Assembly: GCA_934233735.1 (NCBI GenBank)
Contig: CAKQGQ010000009.1
Location: 18,998 to 82,997, forward strand
Source of the DNA: an uncultured Clostridia bacterium
GTDB lineage: Bacteria > Bacillota > Clostridia > Peptostreptococcales > Anaerovoracaceae
DNA length: 64,000 nt
Direction of reading: 5' to 3'
Positions 54,901 through 62,261 of the stretch are shown here, piece after piece. A model generated the notes under the pieces. It was not told the DNA's origin. It did no database searches and worked only from the letters and a program-made list of their open reading frames with translations. Each line of letters begins with the position of its first letter. The stretch's first letter is position 1. The translations under genes were made by a program, and so were the position numbers.

Positions 54901-55146
54901 GTAATCAAAGAACTCAAGGCGGCAGGCTATACCGTAAAGTATAAATTCTACCGCTCCGAAAAGAAAGCATCCGAATACAAACGCATGCTTATCAAAAATA
55001 CGAGAAGCTATCTGAACACAACCGGCAGCGAAGATACGCATTACTACTACAAAGTACGACTTGCAATTTACGATAAAAACGGCAAACTGGTTGCTCAGAC
55101 AGCACTGAAACAGTGCGACGCAGGACATCGTACCTGGACGAAATAA
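51967..55146 (+). CDS. Large secreted leucine-rich-repeat surface protein
   Basis: 1059 residues. Signal peptide (1-27), a beta-helix-like region (about 28-440), an EF-hand-like loop (FDENNDSSLSAEEI, about 455-470), then some nine 21-residue LRR units of the form L-x-x-L-x-C-x-x-N-x-L-x-x-L-D-V (about 485-680), Ig-like beta domains, a Ser/Gly linker (about 845-865) and a basic C-terminal domain. No LPxTG signal; the C-terminus may bind the wall. ATG at 51970 fits the GGAGG site slightly better. Adhesion or host contact is the usual role. Confidence 0.85.
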   Translation: MMKRKILSILLCIAVCITMMPMAAYAADISTGIRIAGTTVTSEGNVTGDNITSGTVSYEVENENRILTLMNATINGQIYITGSDPVTIKIEGTNTITGPSGSTAEDSGIYLTTAKLTISGDDSDASLQVTSNGSTAIYCNSSISFKNVNVTAIGVPGIENKSGSVQIEQSIISSNKMTTATGIIGDNIEITNAENASEFKSGVTKFLVYKDRNIDGGRFTISNQIVDYQLKLFGDIDVTSRNVDDLLNLYYHSGVSDNTPLKGKLSYNPKSSTLTLTKAVNTYNFNYGTTSAIIKSGAPLTISLNDVNSLKNSGEGGVISAAEPLKITGVGSLSAESKNSFAIKCEKNLNVTGSTIIAIGKTHAIESGSITISGGTIKAKNDPEQGDIVIKTATPITAADGMTVKLINCKYAEDGSGIQIIDRNANDGFAEIQVTEKTPAAGGVAINAQNFPDATFRGIVSKFDENNDSSLSAEEISKVTEITCLASGIKSLVGIEHFTGLKELYCYDNQLMTLDVSKNKELEILNCFRNQLTSLDVSQNTKLRSFNCSENQLTELHLNSQLKMLYCQYNNLAALDVSSNPNMTDLDCSKNKLAALDVTKNTKLERLDCSYNQLAALDVSKNTELKRLNCYDNLLTALDISANTALTDLNCSKNRLTALDISSVPTVYVNCADNACPIILTDTRTFDLSALPAFAVSKAGNWIGGSVDGNILTVDDANMVTYTYDCGGNKTVTFKLSVYTAEEMSFTLSQSGTYEFPALTSGYTTVVPLDVTITNNGTKDTGSLTVAASTTDFEILSGSIENIPALKTATFWIQPKLGLSAGNYSCDITVSNGAIQQSFRVTLKVTGNSGGSSGGSSGSSSSGGSYTPVQKPDVQPVSGGKTELSKDGSTLEITPDEGMEIGTVTVNGKEVTVKDGKLTGLKTGDKIEIAFIAKAPAKVENDKKASAKVKKLGLTVRTSKDADKNIKATVQTDKALAAVIKELKAAGYTVKYKFYRSEKKASEYKRMLIKNTRSYLNTTGSEDTHYYYKVRLAIYDKNGKLVAQTALKQCDAGHRTWTK

Positions 55147-55158
55147 CAGCATAAAAAG

Positions 55159-55193
55159 GGTGCGGCTCAATATAAGGGCTGCACCATTTTTTT
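55159..55193 (+). terminator. Terminator after the LRR protein gene
   Basis: GGTGCGGC and GCTGCACC (one G-T pair), then A and seven Ts. Confidence 0.8.
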
Positions 55194-55321
55194 AATTCAA
55201 AACATAATATTTATAATTATTTATTTTTCCAATGATTCAGGTTCGGAACGACTGCCTCCATGTGCGCGCGCACCTGTTCTTTCGGCCATTCTTCGCTCGC
55301 CATGTGCTCCAACTCGGAATG

Positions 55322-56050
55322 TTATTCCATATCTTCATCCAGCAGCTCTTTCAAAATCCGCGCCCTGTCATTCAAAAACATATCGGTAATCCGATAGCTG
55401 TCCGTATCTTCATACGCACACGGGTGAATCGTTCCCCTGTCAAATGACAATATTTCCGCCTCCGGCAACCCCAGCAAAATCGGCGAATGAGTCACGATAA
55501 AAAACTGCGCGCCCTGTTTTCTGCACCGGTCAAGCTCGACTAAGAGGGTGAGCTGTCTCTGCGGCGATAATGCTGCCTCAGGTTCATCCAAAAAGAACAA
55601 CCCCCTGCCGTTAAAATTGTTTTGAAACATCGTGAGAAAGCTTTCGCCGTGCGACTGTTTGTGCAGGTTCAGCGAGCCGCCCATCGATTCTCTTCCGTAC
55701 TCTTCTTCCTTCGTGGCAACATTGTAGAAACTTTCGGCACGCAAAAAATATCCCCACTTTGCCCTGCCAATCCGCGACAGCCTGACAGCCTCACAGAGTT
55801 CAGAGTGCGAGTCATAGGTGGAAAAAGAGTAATTTTTCGTTCCGCCTTCCGGATTAAACCCCTCGGCGATTGCCATCGCCTCCAGCAGCGTCGACTTTCC
55901 GCTCCCGTTTTCACCAACGAAGAAAGTAACGGGCTTATGAAAAGAAATCCGTTCGAGCCCGCGAAACGCCTCTATACTTTTCAGGTAGCTTTCCTCACTT
56001 ACACTGTCCCAATCGAAAAAAATATCTTTGATAAACATGTTACCCGCCAC
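55322..56050 (-). CDS. AAA-family ATPase (AAA_21/ABC-like, predicted)
   Basis: 242 residues. Walker A FVGENGSGKSTLLEAMA (about 42-58), LFFLDEPEAALSPQRQ with Walker B and D-loop, and FIVTHSP. Lone SMC/ABC-type ATPases of this size occur in housekeeping and defence settings. The GTG at 56050 shares one base with the stop of the small gene upstream; ATG at 56038 (MFIKDIFFD) is the alternative. No nuclease partner is found next to it. Confidence 0.85.
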   Translation of the reverse strand: MAGNMFIKDIFFDWDSVSEESYLKSIEAFRGLERISFHKPVTFFVGENGSGKSTLLEAMAIAEGFNPEGGTKNYSFSTYDSHSELCEAVRLSRIGRAKWGYFLRAESFYNVATKEEEYGRESMGGSLNLHKQSHGESFLTMFQNNFNGRGLFFLDEPEAALSPQRQLTLLVELDRCRKQGAQFFIVTHSPILLGLPEAEILSFDRGTIHPCAYEDTDSYRITDMFLNDRARILKELLDEDME

Positions 56051-56238
56051 TACATTTTATCACTGTGCTTATTCATGCCCGTGACACTGCTCGGAAGATC
56101 ATTCATTACACCGACAGGCGGAATATCGCCTTTAAACGGCTGATGGGTCACCTTCCGATAGATGAATCCGCCAATCAAAACACCCGCAATCAAGATTAAG
56201 TACCAATTTTCAAGGATAAACTTCAAAACTTTCATCAT
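56050..56238 (-). CDS. Small membrane protein preceding the ATPase gene
   Basis: 62 residues: one helix (about 12-27, WYLILIAGVLIGGFIY), then a polar stretch with PPVGVMNDLP. Start has GGGGGTT upstream. Overlaps the ATPase start by one base, so translated with it. No family recognised; could anchor the ATPase at the membrane. Confidence 0.55.
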   Translation of the reverse strand: MMKVLKFILENWYLILIAGVLIGGFIYRKVTHQPFKGDIPPVGVMNDLPSSVTGMNKHSDKM

Positions 56239-56378
56239 TTTTATAACCCCCTTTTACACTTGCTTTGATCTTTGCAAAAATCTTATTCTTATCCTAATTA
56301 TACTTTATAAGCCCATGCTGACGCAACTTTTTTATGTGACTTTCGGCGGTGCACCCTCTCCCTTTTGCACTCTTGTGT

Positions 56379-56407
56379 TTGAACTTTGTTAAAAGATATG
56401 CTATTAT
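56379..56407 (+). promoter_or_regulatory. Promoter of the AgcS gene
   Basis: TTGAAC (56379-56384), 17 bases, TATTAT (56402-56407), 33 bases before the start codon. Confidence 0.7.
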
Positions 56408-56440
56408 AGCAGGGACGCAATTAAAAAAGGAGAACTTTTT

Positions 56441-57911
56441 ATGGAATTTATCAGCAACTTTATTAACAATTTTATCAACGTTGTGAGCGGCATCCTGTAC
56501 CAGCCGTGGTGCGTTCCGCTGATTCTGCTTGCCGGCGGAATCACTCTCACCATACGCTCAAAATTCATTCAAGTGCGCTTGTTTACAGAGTGTTTCAAGG
56601 TTATAACCGAAAAGCCCACAACGGAAGGCGGAATTTCGTCCTTCGGTGCTTTGATGGTTTCAACGGCATCCCGCGTGGGTACCGGCAACATCATCGGTGT
56701 TGCGACCGCAATCTGTGCAGGCGGCGCGGGCGCCGTGTTTTGGATGTGGATTACCGCAATTATCGGCGGTGCTTCCGCTTTCGTCGAATCCACTCTGGCT
56801 CAGATTTATAAGAAAAGAAATGCTGACGGGACAAGCTACGGCGGTCCGGCGTTCTATATGAAGGACGCGCTCAAAAAAAAGATGGCTCGGCGTACTCTTC
56901 TCATTCTTAATCATCCTCACCTATGCCGTAGGCTATAATATGCTTGCCGCTTACAACCTTCAAGATACCTTCTCCGTATTCGACTTCTATGTCAAGGACA
57001 CCACGCCTGTAATCATCGGAGCAATCCTTGCGGTACTGTTTGGCATCATCGTTATCGGCGGCGCGAAAAGACTGACCAAATCAACCGAAATCATGGTTCC
57101 TTTTATGGGCATCATTTATGTGATCGTTTCCCTCGTGGTTTTGGTTTTAAACGCAGACCGTTTAGGCGAAATGTTTGCTATGATTTTCAAAAGCGCATTT
57201 GACTTCAAGGCAATCTTCGGCGGCTTTGCGGGCTCCTGCATTATGAACGGCATCAAGAGAGGTTTGTACTCCAACGAAGCCGGCATGGGTTCAGCTCCGA
57301 ATGCTGCAGCGACCGCGGATGTTTCCCACCCTGCAAAGCAAGGTCTGGTTCAGATGCTTTCCGTTTTCATCGATACCCTGTTAATCTGTACCGCTACCGC
57401 ATTTATGTGCCTGTCCTCCGGCGTTTCCTTCAACACGGAAATGAGCGGCGCAGCATATGTGCAGACTTCCATGGCTGAAAACCTCGGGGCATTCGGACCG
57501 ATTTTCCTGTCGGCAGCTATGTCTCTCTTCGCATTCACAACCTTAATCGGAAATTATTCCTATTGTGAAGGCTGCTTGAGATTCATTCTAAACAGGGATA
57601 TAAGCAAAGGCGGACTTCTGACATTCAGAATATTTGCTACAATCCTCGTTTTCGTTGGCGCGATGGCAAGTGCAGGCACGGTATGGAACCTTGCTGACAT
57701 GACACAGGGTCTGATGGTAATCGTCAATGTACCTGTAATTCTCATTCTTGCAAAACCCGCAATGCTCTGCCTGGAGGACTACTGCAGGCAGAAAAAAGAA
57801 GGCAAAAACCCTGTATTCATTGCTAAAGACGCAGGAATCGACGCTGAGCTTGATTTTTGGAAAATTTCCAATCACCTCTTGCAAGGAGAAAAGATGCGCG
57901 ATATAATATGA
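56441..57911 (+). pseudogene. Sodium:alanine symporter (AgcS family), frameshifted at a run of eight A
   Basis: First frame 56441-56938 has VSTASRVGTGNIIGVATAI and SYGGPAFYMKDALKK, the N-terminal AgcS part. Second frame, open across 56940-57911, has MNGIKRGLYSNEAGMGSAPN and the rest. The switch falls at AAAAAAAA (56873-56880): with seven As the protein reads on as KRWLGVLFSFLIILTYAVGY into the second frame. So one symporter gene, about 490 residues, with a one-base insertion. It would import alanine or glycine with sodium. The change may be a sequencing error, real decay or a phase-variable switch. Confidence 0.88.
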
Positions 57912-57915
57912 TTAA

Positions 57916-57940
57916 AAGGCCGCGAAAAGCGCGGCTTTTT
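57916..57940 (+). terminator. Terminator after the AgcS gene
   Basis: GCCGCG, AAAA, then CGCGGC-type right arm and TTTTT. Confidence 0.8.
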
Positions 57941-57951
57941 ACGGCATGTAA

Positions 57952-58004
57952 GTTAGCTTTGGCTAACCTAAAATCCGTATGTATATCGGTTAGACAGTGC
58001 TAAC
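57952..58004. promoter_or_regulatory. Two GTTAGC-type dyads upstream of the methyltransferase
   Basis: GTTAGC-N4-GCTAAC (57952-57967) and GTTAG-N6-CTAAC (57989-58004), 37 bases apart. The first plus its flank (GCTAACCTAA) recalls DtxR/IdeR iron boxes. About 80 bases before the start codon. Confidence 0.5.
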
Positions 58005-58087
58005 TAATGAAGGGTATTAGGAATGAAGAAACGCAGCAGATCACATCGAAGCAAGTACTGCTACAATGCGAAGGAGGTGATACCGAT

Positions 58088-58915
58088 ATGAAATACAAAA
58101 TCGAAAAAAACACAGTACAGGAAACGTTGATTATTCCATTGTATTCCCGAAAGCTGTGCTCGGAGCTGTACCCGAACATCTATCGGGATGAGGCGGCGGT
58201 ACGCCTGATCGACCAGCTCGACTATGACTTTTCAGATGCGGAGAAAAACTCCCGCAGCCTGATGCAGCGTTTCGGCGCGCTGGAGGTCGCCATGCGTCAG
58301 AATGATCTCGCCTTTGAGGTACGGGACTATTTGAAAGATCACCCCAAAGCGGCGGTGGTCAATCTGGGCTGTGGGCTTGACGGCACAGGGAGAGCCTGCG
58401 ACAACGGCAGCTGTAAAATTTACAATCTGGACTTTCCAGATGTGATCGCCGTACGGAATGAACTGCTGCCTGCCGGGAACCGGGAACAAAATATCCCCTG
58501 CGACCTGAAGGACACGGCGTGGTTTTCGCAAATCGATGCATCGAACGGTGCGGTATTCTTTGCCTCCGGGGTGTTCTATTACTTTCTGACGGAGCAGGTC
58601 AAAGCATTGGTTCAAAAAATGGCGGATGCTTTCCCCGGCGGCACACTGGTGTTTGACGCGGCGAACCGGACGGCGGTAAAGATGATCGCGACATGGATCA
58701 AGAGTGCGAAAATCAAGGATGTGGGCGCATATTTTGCGGTTTCGGACGCAAAAAGCGAGCTTTCCCCGTGGGACAGCCGCCTGCAGGTCACCAGCCGCGG
58801 CTATATGCTGGGCTACAACGATCTTCACGACCCCTCCGTCAGCGGCTTTTTCCATTTTCTCGCAAAAGTTGGCGATGGAATGATGAAAATGCAAATCGTG
58901 AAAATAGAATTTTGA
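58088..58915 (+). CDS. SAM-dependent methyltransferase (LCM/TcmP-like)
   Basis: 275 residues. Follows the leucine carboxyl methyltransferase/TcmP pattern: an N-terminal helical cap (TLIIPLYSRKLCSELYP), then AAVVNLGCGLDGTGRAC (SAM site) and IYNLDFPDVIAVRNELL, AVFFASGVFYYFL. Substrate unknown; TcmP acts on polyketide carboxylates. ATG at 58088 has AAGGAGGTG 9 bases upstream. GC content is visibly higher from here on, a sign of transfer. Confidence 0.82.
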   Translation: MKYKIEKNTVQETLIIPLYSRKLCSELYPNIYRDEAAVRLIDQLDYDFSDAEKNSRSLMQRFGALEVAMRQNDLAFEVRDYLKDHPKAAVVNLGCGLDGTGRACDNGSCKIYNLDFPDVIAVRNELLPAGNREQNIPCDLKDTAWFSQIDASNGAVFFASGVFYYFLTEQVKALVQKMADAFPGGTLVFDAANRTAVKMIATWIKSAKIKDVGAYFAVSDAKSELSPWDSRLQVTSRGYMLGYNDLHDPSVSGFFHFLAKVGDGMMKMQIVKIEF

Positions 58916-58929
58916 AAGAGGTATTTTAA

Positions 58930-59415
58930 ATGAAACACACGCACTTTGTTTTCCCCGACGGTATGCTCAAGACCATGCTTCCTGTCGGCTCGGCAAAAGT
59001 GACCTATTTCGGAATGCCCATGGGCATGTGGACGCTGTTTGCGCCGTCGTTCAGAAAACAGCTGACAGCGGTGTTCGGCTATGATACGGACAGGGCAAAA
59101 GCGATTACGAAAAAAGCGAAGCCTGCATACAGAAAGATCATTGACGGTTTGCCGGAGTTCGAAAAAGGCGACCGGTTCAAAATGAACCTTGTCAACTGCG
59201 CGATGATCGGTGCGTTCATTCTCTCCATGCCGGAGCGTCCCGATGTGAAACGGCTGAATATCGTGGTTAATGCCAATGCCAAGACACCGTATCTTGCGTT
59301 TTGCAAACCATGCGAAAAAAGGCTGCTGATAGTCGCTTGTACTGTCAACAGCCTTTTTGTGGGCAATCCTGATCCCGATGCTTTTGCTTTATTCTTTGAG
59401 ATCAGCGTTTTCTGA
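58930..59415 (+). CDS. ATC-hydrolase-like protein, probably C-terminally truncated
   Basis: 161 residues. The first 110 or so (MPMGMWTLFAPSFRKQLTAV, IIDGLPEFEKGDRFKMNLVN) resemble the L-2-amino-thiazoline-4-carboxylate hydrolase family, normally above 200 residues. Beyond residue 130 the frame runs through the terminator hairpin of the opposite AraC gene and loses likeness. Start is 14 bases after the methyltransferase stop with GAAAGAGG. Probably a gene cut at its 3' end. Confidence 0.55.
   Translation: MKHTHFVFPDGMLKTMLPVGSAKVTYFGMPMGMWTLFAPSFRKQLTAVFGYDTDRAKAITKKAKPAYRKIIDGLPEFEKGDRFKMNLVNCAMIGAFILSMPERPDVKRLNIVVNANAKTPYLAFCKPCEKRLLIVACTVNSLFVGNPDPDAFALFFEISVF
59316..59355 (-). terminator. 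Terminator of the AraC gene (bidirectional)
   Basis: AAAAAGGCTG and CAGCCTTTTT arms around a 20-base loop; T-runs on both strands. Confidence 0.7.
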
Positions 59416-60214
59416 TGGGAACATAGATATAGGTTTCTTCCCCCAGGTAATACTCAAAATCAAACTTGGTGTGATCAAAAACATATCCGCTGTTGTCAAA
59501 CCAGTCGTTGAAAATAAAGCGCCATGTCTTTTTTACATTCTCGTGCAGCGCAGAAACATCCGCCCCTTTGGCAACCCGGAATACGGCATACTCTGCTTCC
59601 GGGATATCCAAGGTCTCCATACCGGCTGGGGCAAAGCTTTTGCTCTCGACCACCGGTCCAAAGAAGTAATAAAGCTCATCACTCATTCCTTCGGGGTGCA
59701 TCCACAATCCGACCTCACCGCGGCCGGCAGCACTGAGTTTCGCGTAGTCCTCCTTGCTGACGCCGGAGAAATCTTTCCCCACCCAGTAGGCACCATTCTC
59801 ACGGACATCAATTTCGCTTTCGGGTTTCAGGACATATCCGACCGCTGTAAAAGCCGGAAAATCTTTTATTTCTGGTTTCATAACAAATTTCGCTCCTTTC
59901 AGTTTTTTATACACCGATGGTGTAATTCCGAATTTTCGGGTGAAGGCGCGGGTGAATCCTGACACGGTATCAAAGCCGGAATCCATCGCAGTCTCCGTAA
60001 CGCTGCTTCCGAGCATCAACTGCCTTGCCGCCGCACACAGACGCCGATCCCGCAGATATTCCGCTACTGCCATGCCGTTAACACTTCTAAACACGTGGCA
60101 GAAATGGTAGAAGGAGTACCCGAATTGCTCCGCCAGCTCTGCAGGCGTCAATTCCTCCTGCAGATGCTCTGCAATATAGTCCCGGCATCGAGCCATATCC
60201 TCTCTGTAACCCAT
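59402..60214 (-). CDS. AraC-family regulator with GyrI-like effector domain
   Basis: 270 residues. N-terminal AraC double helix-turn-helix (YIAEHLQEELTPAELAEQFG, SFYHFCHVFRSVNG, DSGFDTVSGFTRAFTRKFGI, TPSVYKK) and a C-terminal GyrI/BacM-type ligand pocket (FTAVGYVLKPESEI, GLWMHPEG, YAVFRVAKGAD). Such proteins sense small toxic molecules. Start at 60214 has AGGTGGTGA upstream. It is convergent with the methyltransferase/ATC gene pair and may control them (inference). Confidence 0.85.
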   Translation of the reverse strand: MGYREDMARCRDYIAEHLQEELTPAELAEQFGYSFYHFCHVFRSVNGMAVAEYLRDRRLCAAARQLMLGSSVTETAMDSGFDTVSGFTRAFTRKFGITPSVYKKLKGAKFVMKPEIKDFPAFTAVGYVLKPESEIDVRENGAYWVGKDFSGVSKEDYAKLSAAGRGEVGLWMHPEGMSDELYYFFGPVVESKSFAPAGMETLDIPEAEYAVFRVAKGADVSALHENVKKTWRFIFNDWFDNSGYVFDHTKFDFEYYLGEETYIYVPIRKR

Positions 60215-60354
60215 TCGCTTCACCACCTTTGTCTGTATTTTATCACATGCTTGCCTTATTTGCTTTTCCATTCTTGCGGACTTCCAATGAATGAACAAAG
60301 TTTTAGCAGGCCGTGTTCTTCATGAAAAAATTTGTATTTTTGTGCGACGAAGTA

Positions 60355-60395
60355 TTGATTTTTTTGCGCAAGGTGTTATAATCGGTATATACCGA
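60355..60395 (+). promoter_or_regulatory. Promoter and palindromic operator of the DUF134-NifX gene
   Basis: TTGATT (60355-60360), 16 bases, TATAAT (60377-60382), then the 14-base palindrome TCGGTATATACCGA (60382-60395) at the start of transcription. Confidence 0.65.
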
Positions 60396-60414
60396 AAACA
60401 AAGGAGGGATATCC

Positions 60415-61191
60415 ATGCCAAGACCGCCACGATGCCGTCGAATTTGTGGAATACCAAAGATTGATGCATTCTGTCCCAGTGGAAACAGACGCACTGAGCC
60501 AATCCTGCTGACCCTGGATGAATACGAGGTTATTCGACTGGTTGACTTGGAGCAGCAAACTCACGAGCAATGTGCCTCGCAAATGGATATTTCCCGCTCC
60601 ACAGTGCAGGAAATTTACGAAAATGCACGACGCAAGATCGCAGCGTGCCTTGTCCACGGCAGACCACTGCACATCACAGGGGGAAGCTACCGCATCTGCG
60701 GGGGACAGGAGGCCGCCAACTGTGGCCGCTGCTGTCGGAGCCAAAAAATCAATACAGAAAAATATAACAATCACAAAGGAGATTCCATTATGAAAATTGC
60801 AGTTACCTATGAAAACGGTCAAGTTTTTCAGCATTTCGGTCACACCGAACATTTTAAGATTTATGAAACTGCGGACGGCAAAGTCGTCCATGCAGAAGTC
60901 GTGGACACCAACGGCAGCGGTCACGGCGCACTGGCAGGCTTCCTGATGCAGCACGGCGTGGACGCTTTGATCTGCGGAGGCATTGGCGGTGGTGCGCAGG
61001 CAGCACTCGCCGATGTGGGCATCAAGCTCTACGGCGGTGTCAGTGGCGAAGCTGACGCGGCGGTGCGCGCATTGCTCAGTGAAAGTTTGGGCTACGATCC
61101 CAATGTGCACTGTGACCACCATGACCATGAGCACGGCGAGGCGGGTCACAGCTGCGGTGACCACGGCTGCGGTAAGCATGGCTGCCACTGA
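60415..61191 (+). CDS. DUF134 - NifX/NifB-type fusion protein
   Basis: 258 residues. N-terminal DUF134 domain (PRPPRCRRICGIPKIDAFCP, EYEVIRLVDLEQQTHEQCAS, SRSTVQEIYENARRKIA), a helix-turn-helix regulator type with a cysteine-rich end, then at about residue 125 a dinitrogenase iron-molybdenum cofactor domain (KIAVTYENGQVFQHFGHTEH, GGIGGGAQAALADVGIKLYG) and a His/Cys-rich tail that may bind metal. AAAGGAG lies before the internal ATG at 60790, so a free NifX-like product is possible too. Probably handles Fe-S or metal supply. Confidence 0.85.
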   Translation: MPRPPRCRRICGIPKIDAFCPSGNRRTEPILLTLDEYEVIRLVDLEQQTHEQCASQMDISRSTVQEIYENARRKIAACLVHGRPLHITGGSYRICGGQEAANCGRCCRSQKINTEKYNNHKGDSIMKIAVTYENGQVFQHFGHTEHFKIYETADGKVVHAEVVDTNGSGHGALAGFLMQHGVDALICGGIGGGAQAALADVGIKLYGGVSGEADAAVRALLSESLGYDPNVHCDHHDHEHGEAGHSCGDHGCGKHGCH

Positions 61192-61192
61192 T

Positions 61193-61849
61193 ATGGAACG
61201 CACACTGACACAAATCCCGTTCTGGTCATCCTTGACCGAACAGGAAAAAGATATGATACGCCGAAGCAGCTTTGTCCGCCGTTATGAAAAAGGCACAGTT
61301 ATTCACAGCAGTGACAATGAATGTCTTGGAATGCTGTTTGTCCTTTCCGGCGAGATCCGCACTTATCTTCTCTCCGAAGAAGGACGGGAGGTAACACTGT
61401 TTCGCCTTTATCCGGGCGAACTTTGTGTGCTTTCTGCCTCCTGTGTCATCAGCCAGATCACCTTTGATACACAGCTGAGTGCCGGATCCGATACTGCGAT
61501 TCTGGTGATTCCCGCAAATATCGTCGATGCCCTCGCGGCACAAAACATTCATCTCCGTTGTTTCCTCTATGAACTGACGACGAAACGATTCTCTGATGTT
61601 ATGTGGGCAATGCAGCAGATTTTATTCAAGGGATTGGATCGGCGGCTGGCAGAATTTCTCCTGGCTGAAGCGGCGCGTACCGGCTCTGATACGATACGGA
61701 TGACGCATACGCAGATCGCTCAGCACATCAGCTCGGCGCGGGAGGCGGTAGCGCGTATGCTCAAAAGCTTCTCGGAGGACGGTCTGGTGGATCTGAAACG
61801 CGGTGCGATTACGCTGCGTGATACAAACGGACTCCATCGCCTAAAATGA
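61193..61849 (+). CDS. Crp/Fnr-family transcription regulator
   Basis: 218 residues. Cyclic-nucleotide-like beta-roll (FVRRYEKGTVIHSSDNECLG, LYPGELCVLSASCVI) and a C-terminal winged helix (MTHTQIAQHISSAREAVARM, LKSFSEDGLVDLKRG). Lacks the N-terminal FNR cysteine set. Start is placed at ATG 61193; ATG 61178 (five residues more) overlaps the previous gene and is possible. A matching dyad lies at -41 of the next operon, which it should activate (inference). Confidence 0.88.
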   Translation: MERTLTQIPFWSSLTEQEKDMIRRSSFVRRYEKGTVIHSSDNECLGMLFVLSGEIRTYLLSEEGREVTLFRLYPGELCVLSASCVISQITFDTQLSAGSDTAILVIPANIVDALAAQNIHLRCFLYELTTKRFSDVMWAMQQILFKGLDRRLAEFLLAEAARTGSDTIRMTHTQIAQHISSAREAVARMLKSFSEDGLVDLKRGAITLRDTNGLHRLK

Positions 61850-61865
61850 ATAGAACTATTTAAAA

Positions 61866-61893
61866 CCGGTGCTTTTTCAGCACCGATTTTTTT
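61866..61893 (+). terminator. Terminator after the Crp/Fnr gene
   Basis: CGGTGC, seven-base loop, GCACCG, A, seven Ts. Confidence 0.85.
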
Positions 61894-61902
61894 CTTTATC
61901 AA

Positions 61903-61944
61903 TGTGACTTCGTCACAGAAAAGTGCTTTGTTATGTGGTATGAT
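61903..61944 (+). promoter_or_regulatory. Crp/Fnr-type site centred at -41 of a weak promoter
   Basis: TGTGACTTCGTCACA (61903-61917) is a perfect odd palindrome around 61910. TATGAT (61939-61944) is the -10 box, no -35 box is seen, and transcription should start at about 61951, placing the dyad at -41 (class II activation). Confidence 0.7.
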
Positions 61945-61974
61945 AAAGCCACAATCAAGAAAGAGGTGGTAAGC

Positions 61975-62045
61975 ATGAAATTGCAGACCCGGACTTCGAG
62001 GGATTCTGCCGCTGCATGCTCTGCTACAAATCCTTGCAGGATTAA
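61975..62045 (+). pseudogene. Internally deleted FTR-like gene
   Basis: GAGGTG, then ATGAAA at 61975, and at once a frame (61980-62045) reading IADPDFEGFCRCMLCYKSLQ and D, then stop. This is the tail of the FTR-like protein at 48501 (IKDPNFEGYCHCMLYYKSLA). About 40 middle residues with the CPC motifs are gone and the ATG is out of frame with the tail. Confidence 0.75.
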
Positions 62046-62057
62046 GGGAGGAACACC

Positions 62058-62261
62058 ATGCTGTCAAAAAAACTGGCTGCCGTGGACAGGACGCAATGCG
62101 TCGCCTGCGGCGTATGTGAAAATACCTGCCCGATAGACGCGGTTCAAGTCCATCGCGGCTGCTATGCTTTGGTGCAGCGGGATCGCTGTGTAGGCTGCGG
62201 GAAGTGCGCAAAGCTCTGTCCCGTCGGCTGCATAACAGTGAAAGCGAGGGACGAGGCATGA
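62058..62261 (+). CDS. 2[4Fe-4S] ferredoxin
   Basis: 67 residues with two full cluster motifs: CVACGVCENTCPIDAV and CVGCGKCAKLCPVGCI. Carries electrons, most simply to the membrane protein encoded next, whose ATG overlaps this stop (ATGA), or to the FTR/thioredoxin route. GGGAGGA lies before the ATG. Part of the Crp/Fnr-controlled redox operon. Confidence 0.92.
   Translation: MLSKKLAAVDRTQCVACGVCENTCPIDAVQVHRGCYALVQRDRCVGCGKCAKLCPVGCITVKARDEA

Noticed and set aside
55322..56238. Defence system around the lone AAA ATPase
   Set aside because: The only partner is a small membrane protein; no nuclease, reverse transcriptase or toxin gene lies beside it.
60376..61203. Open frame of 275 codons on the minus strand
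   Set aside because: Opposite the DUF134-NifX gene; its valine/alanine-rich repeats are the complement of His/Gly-rich codons.
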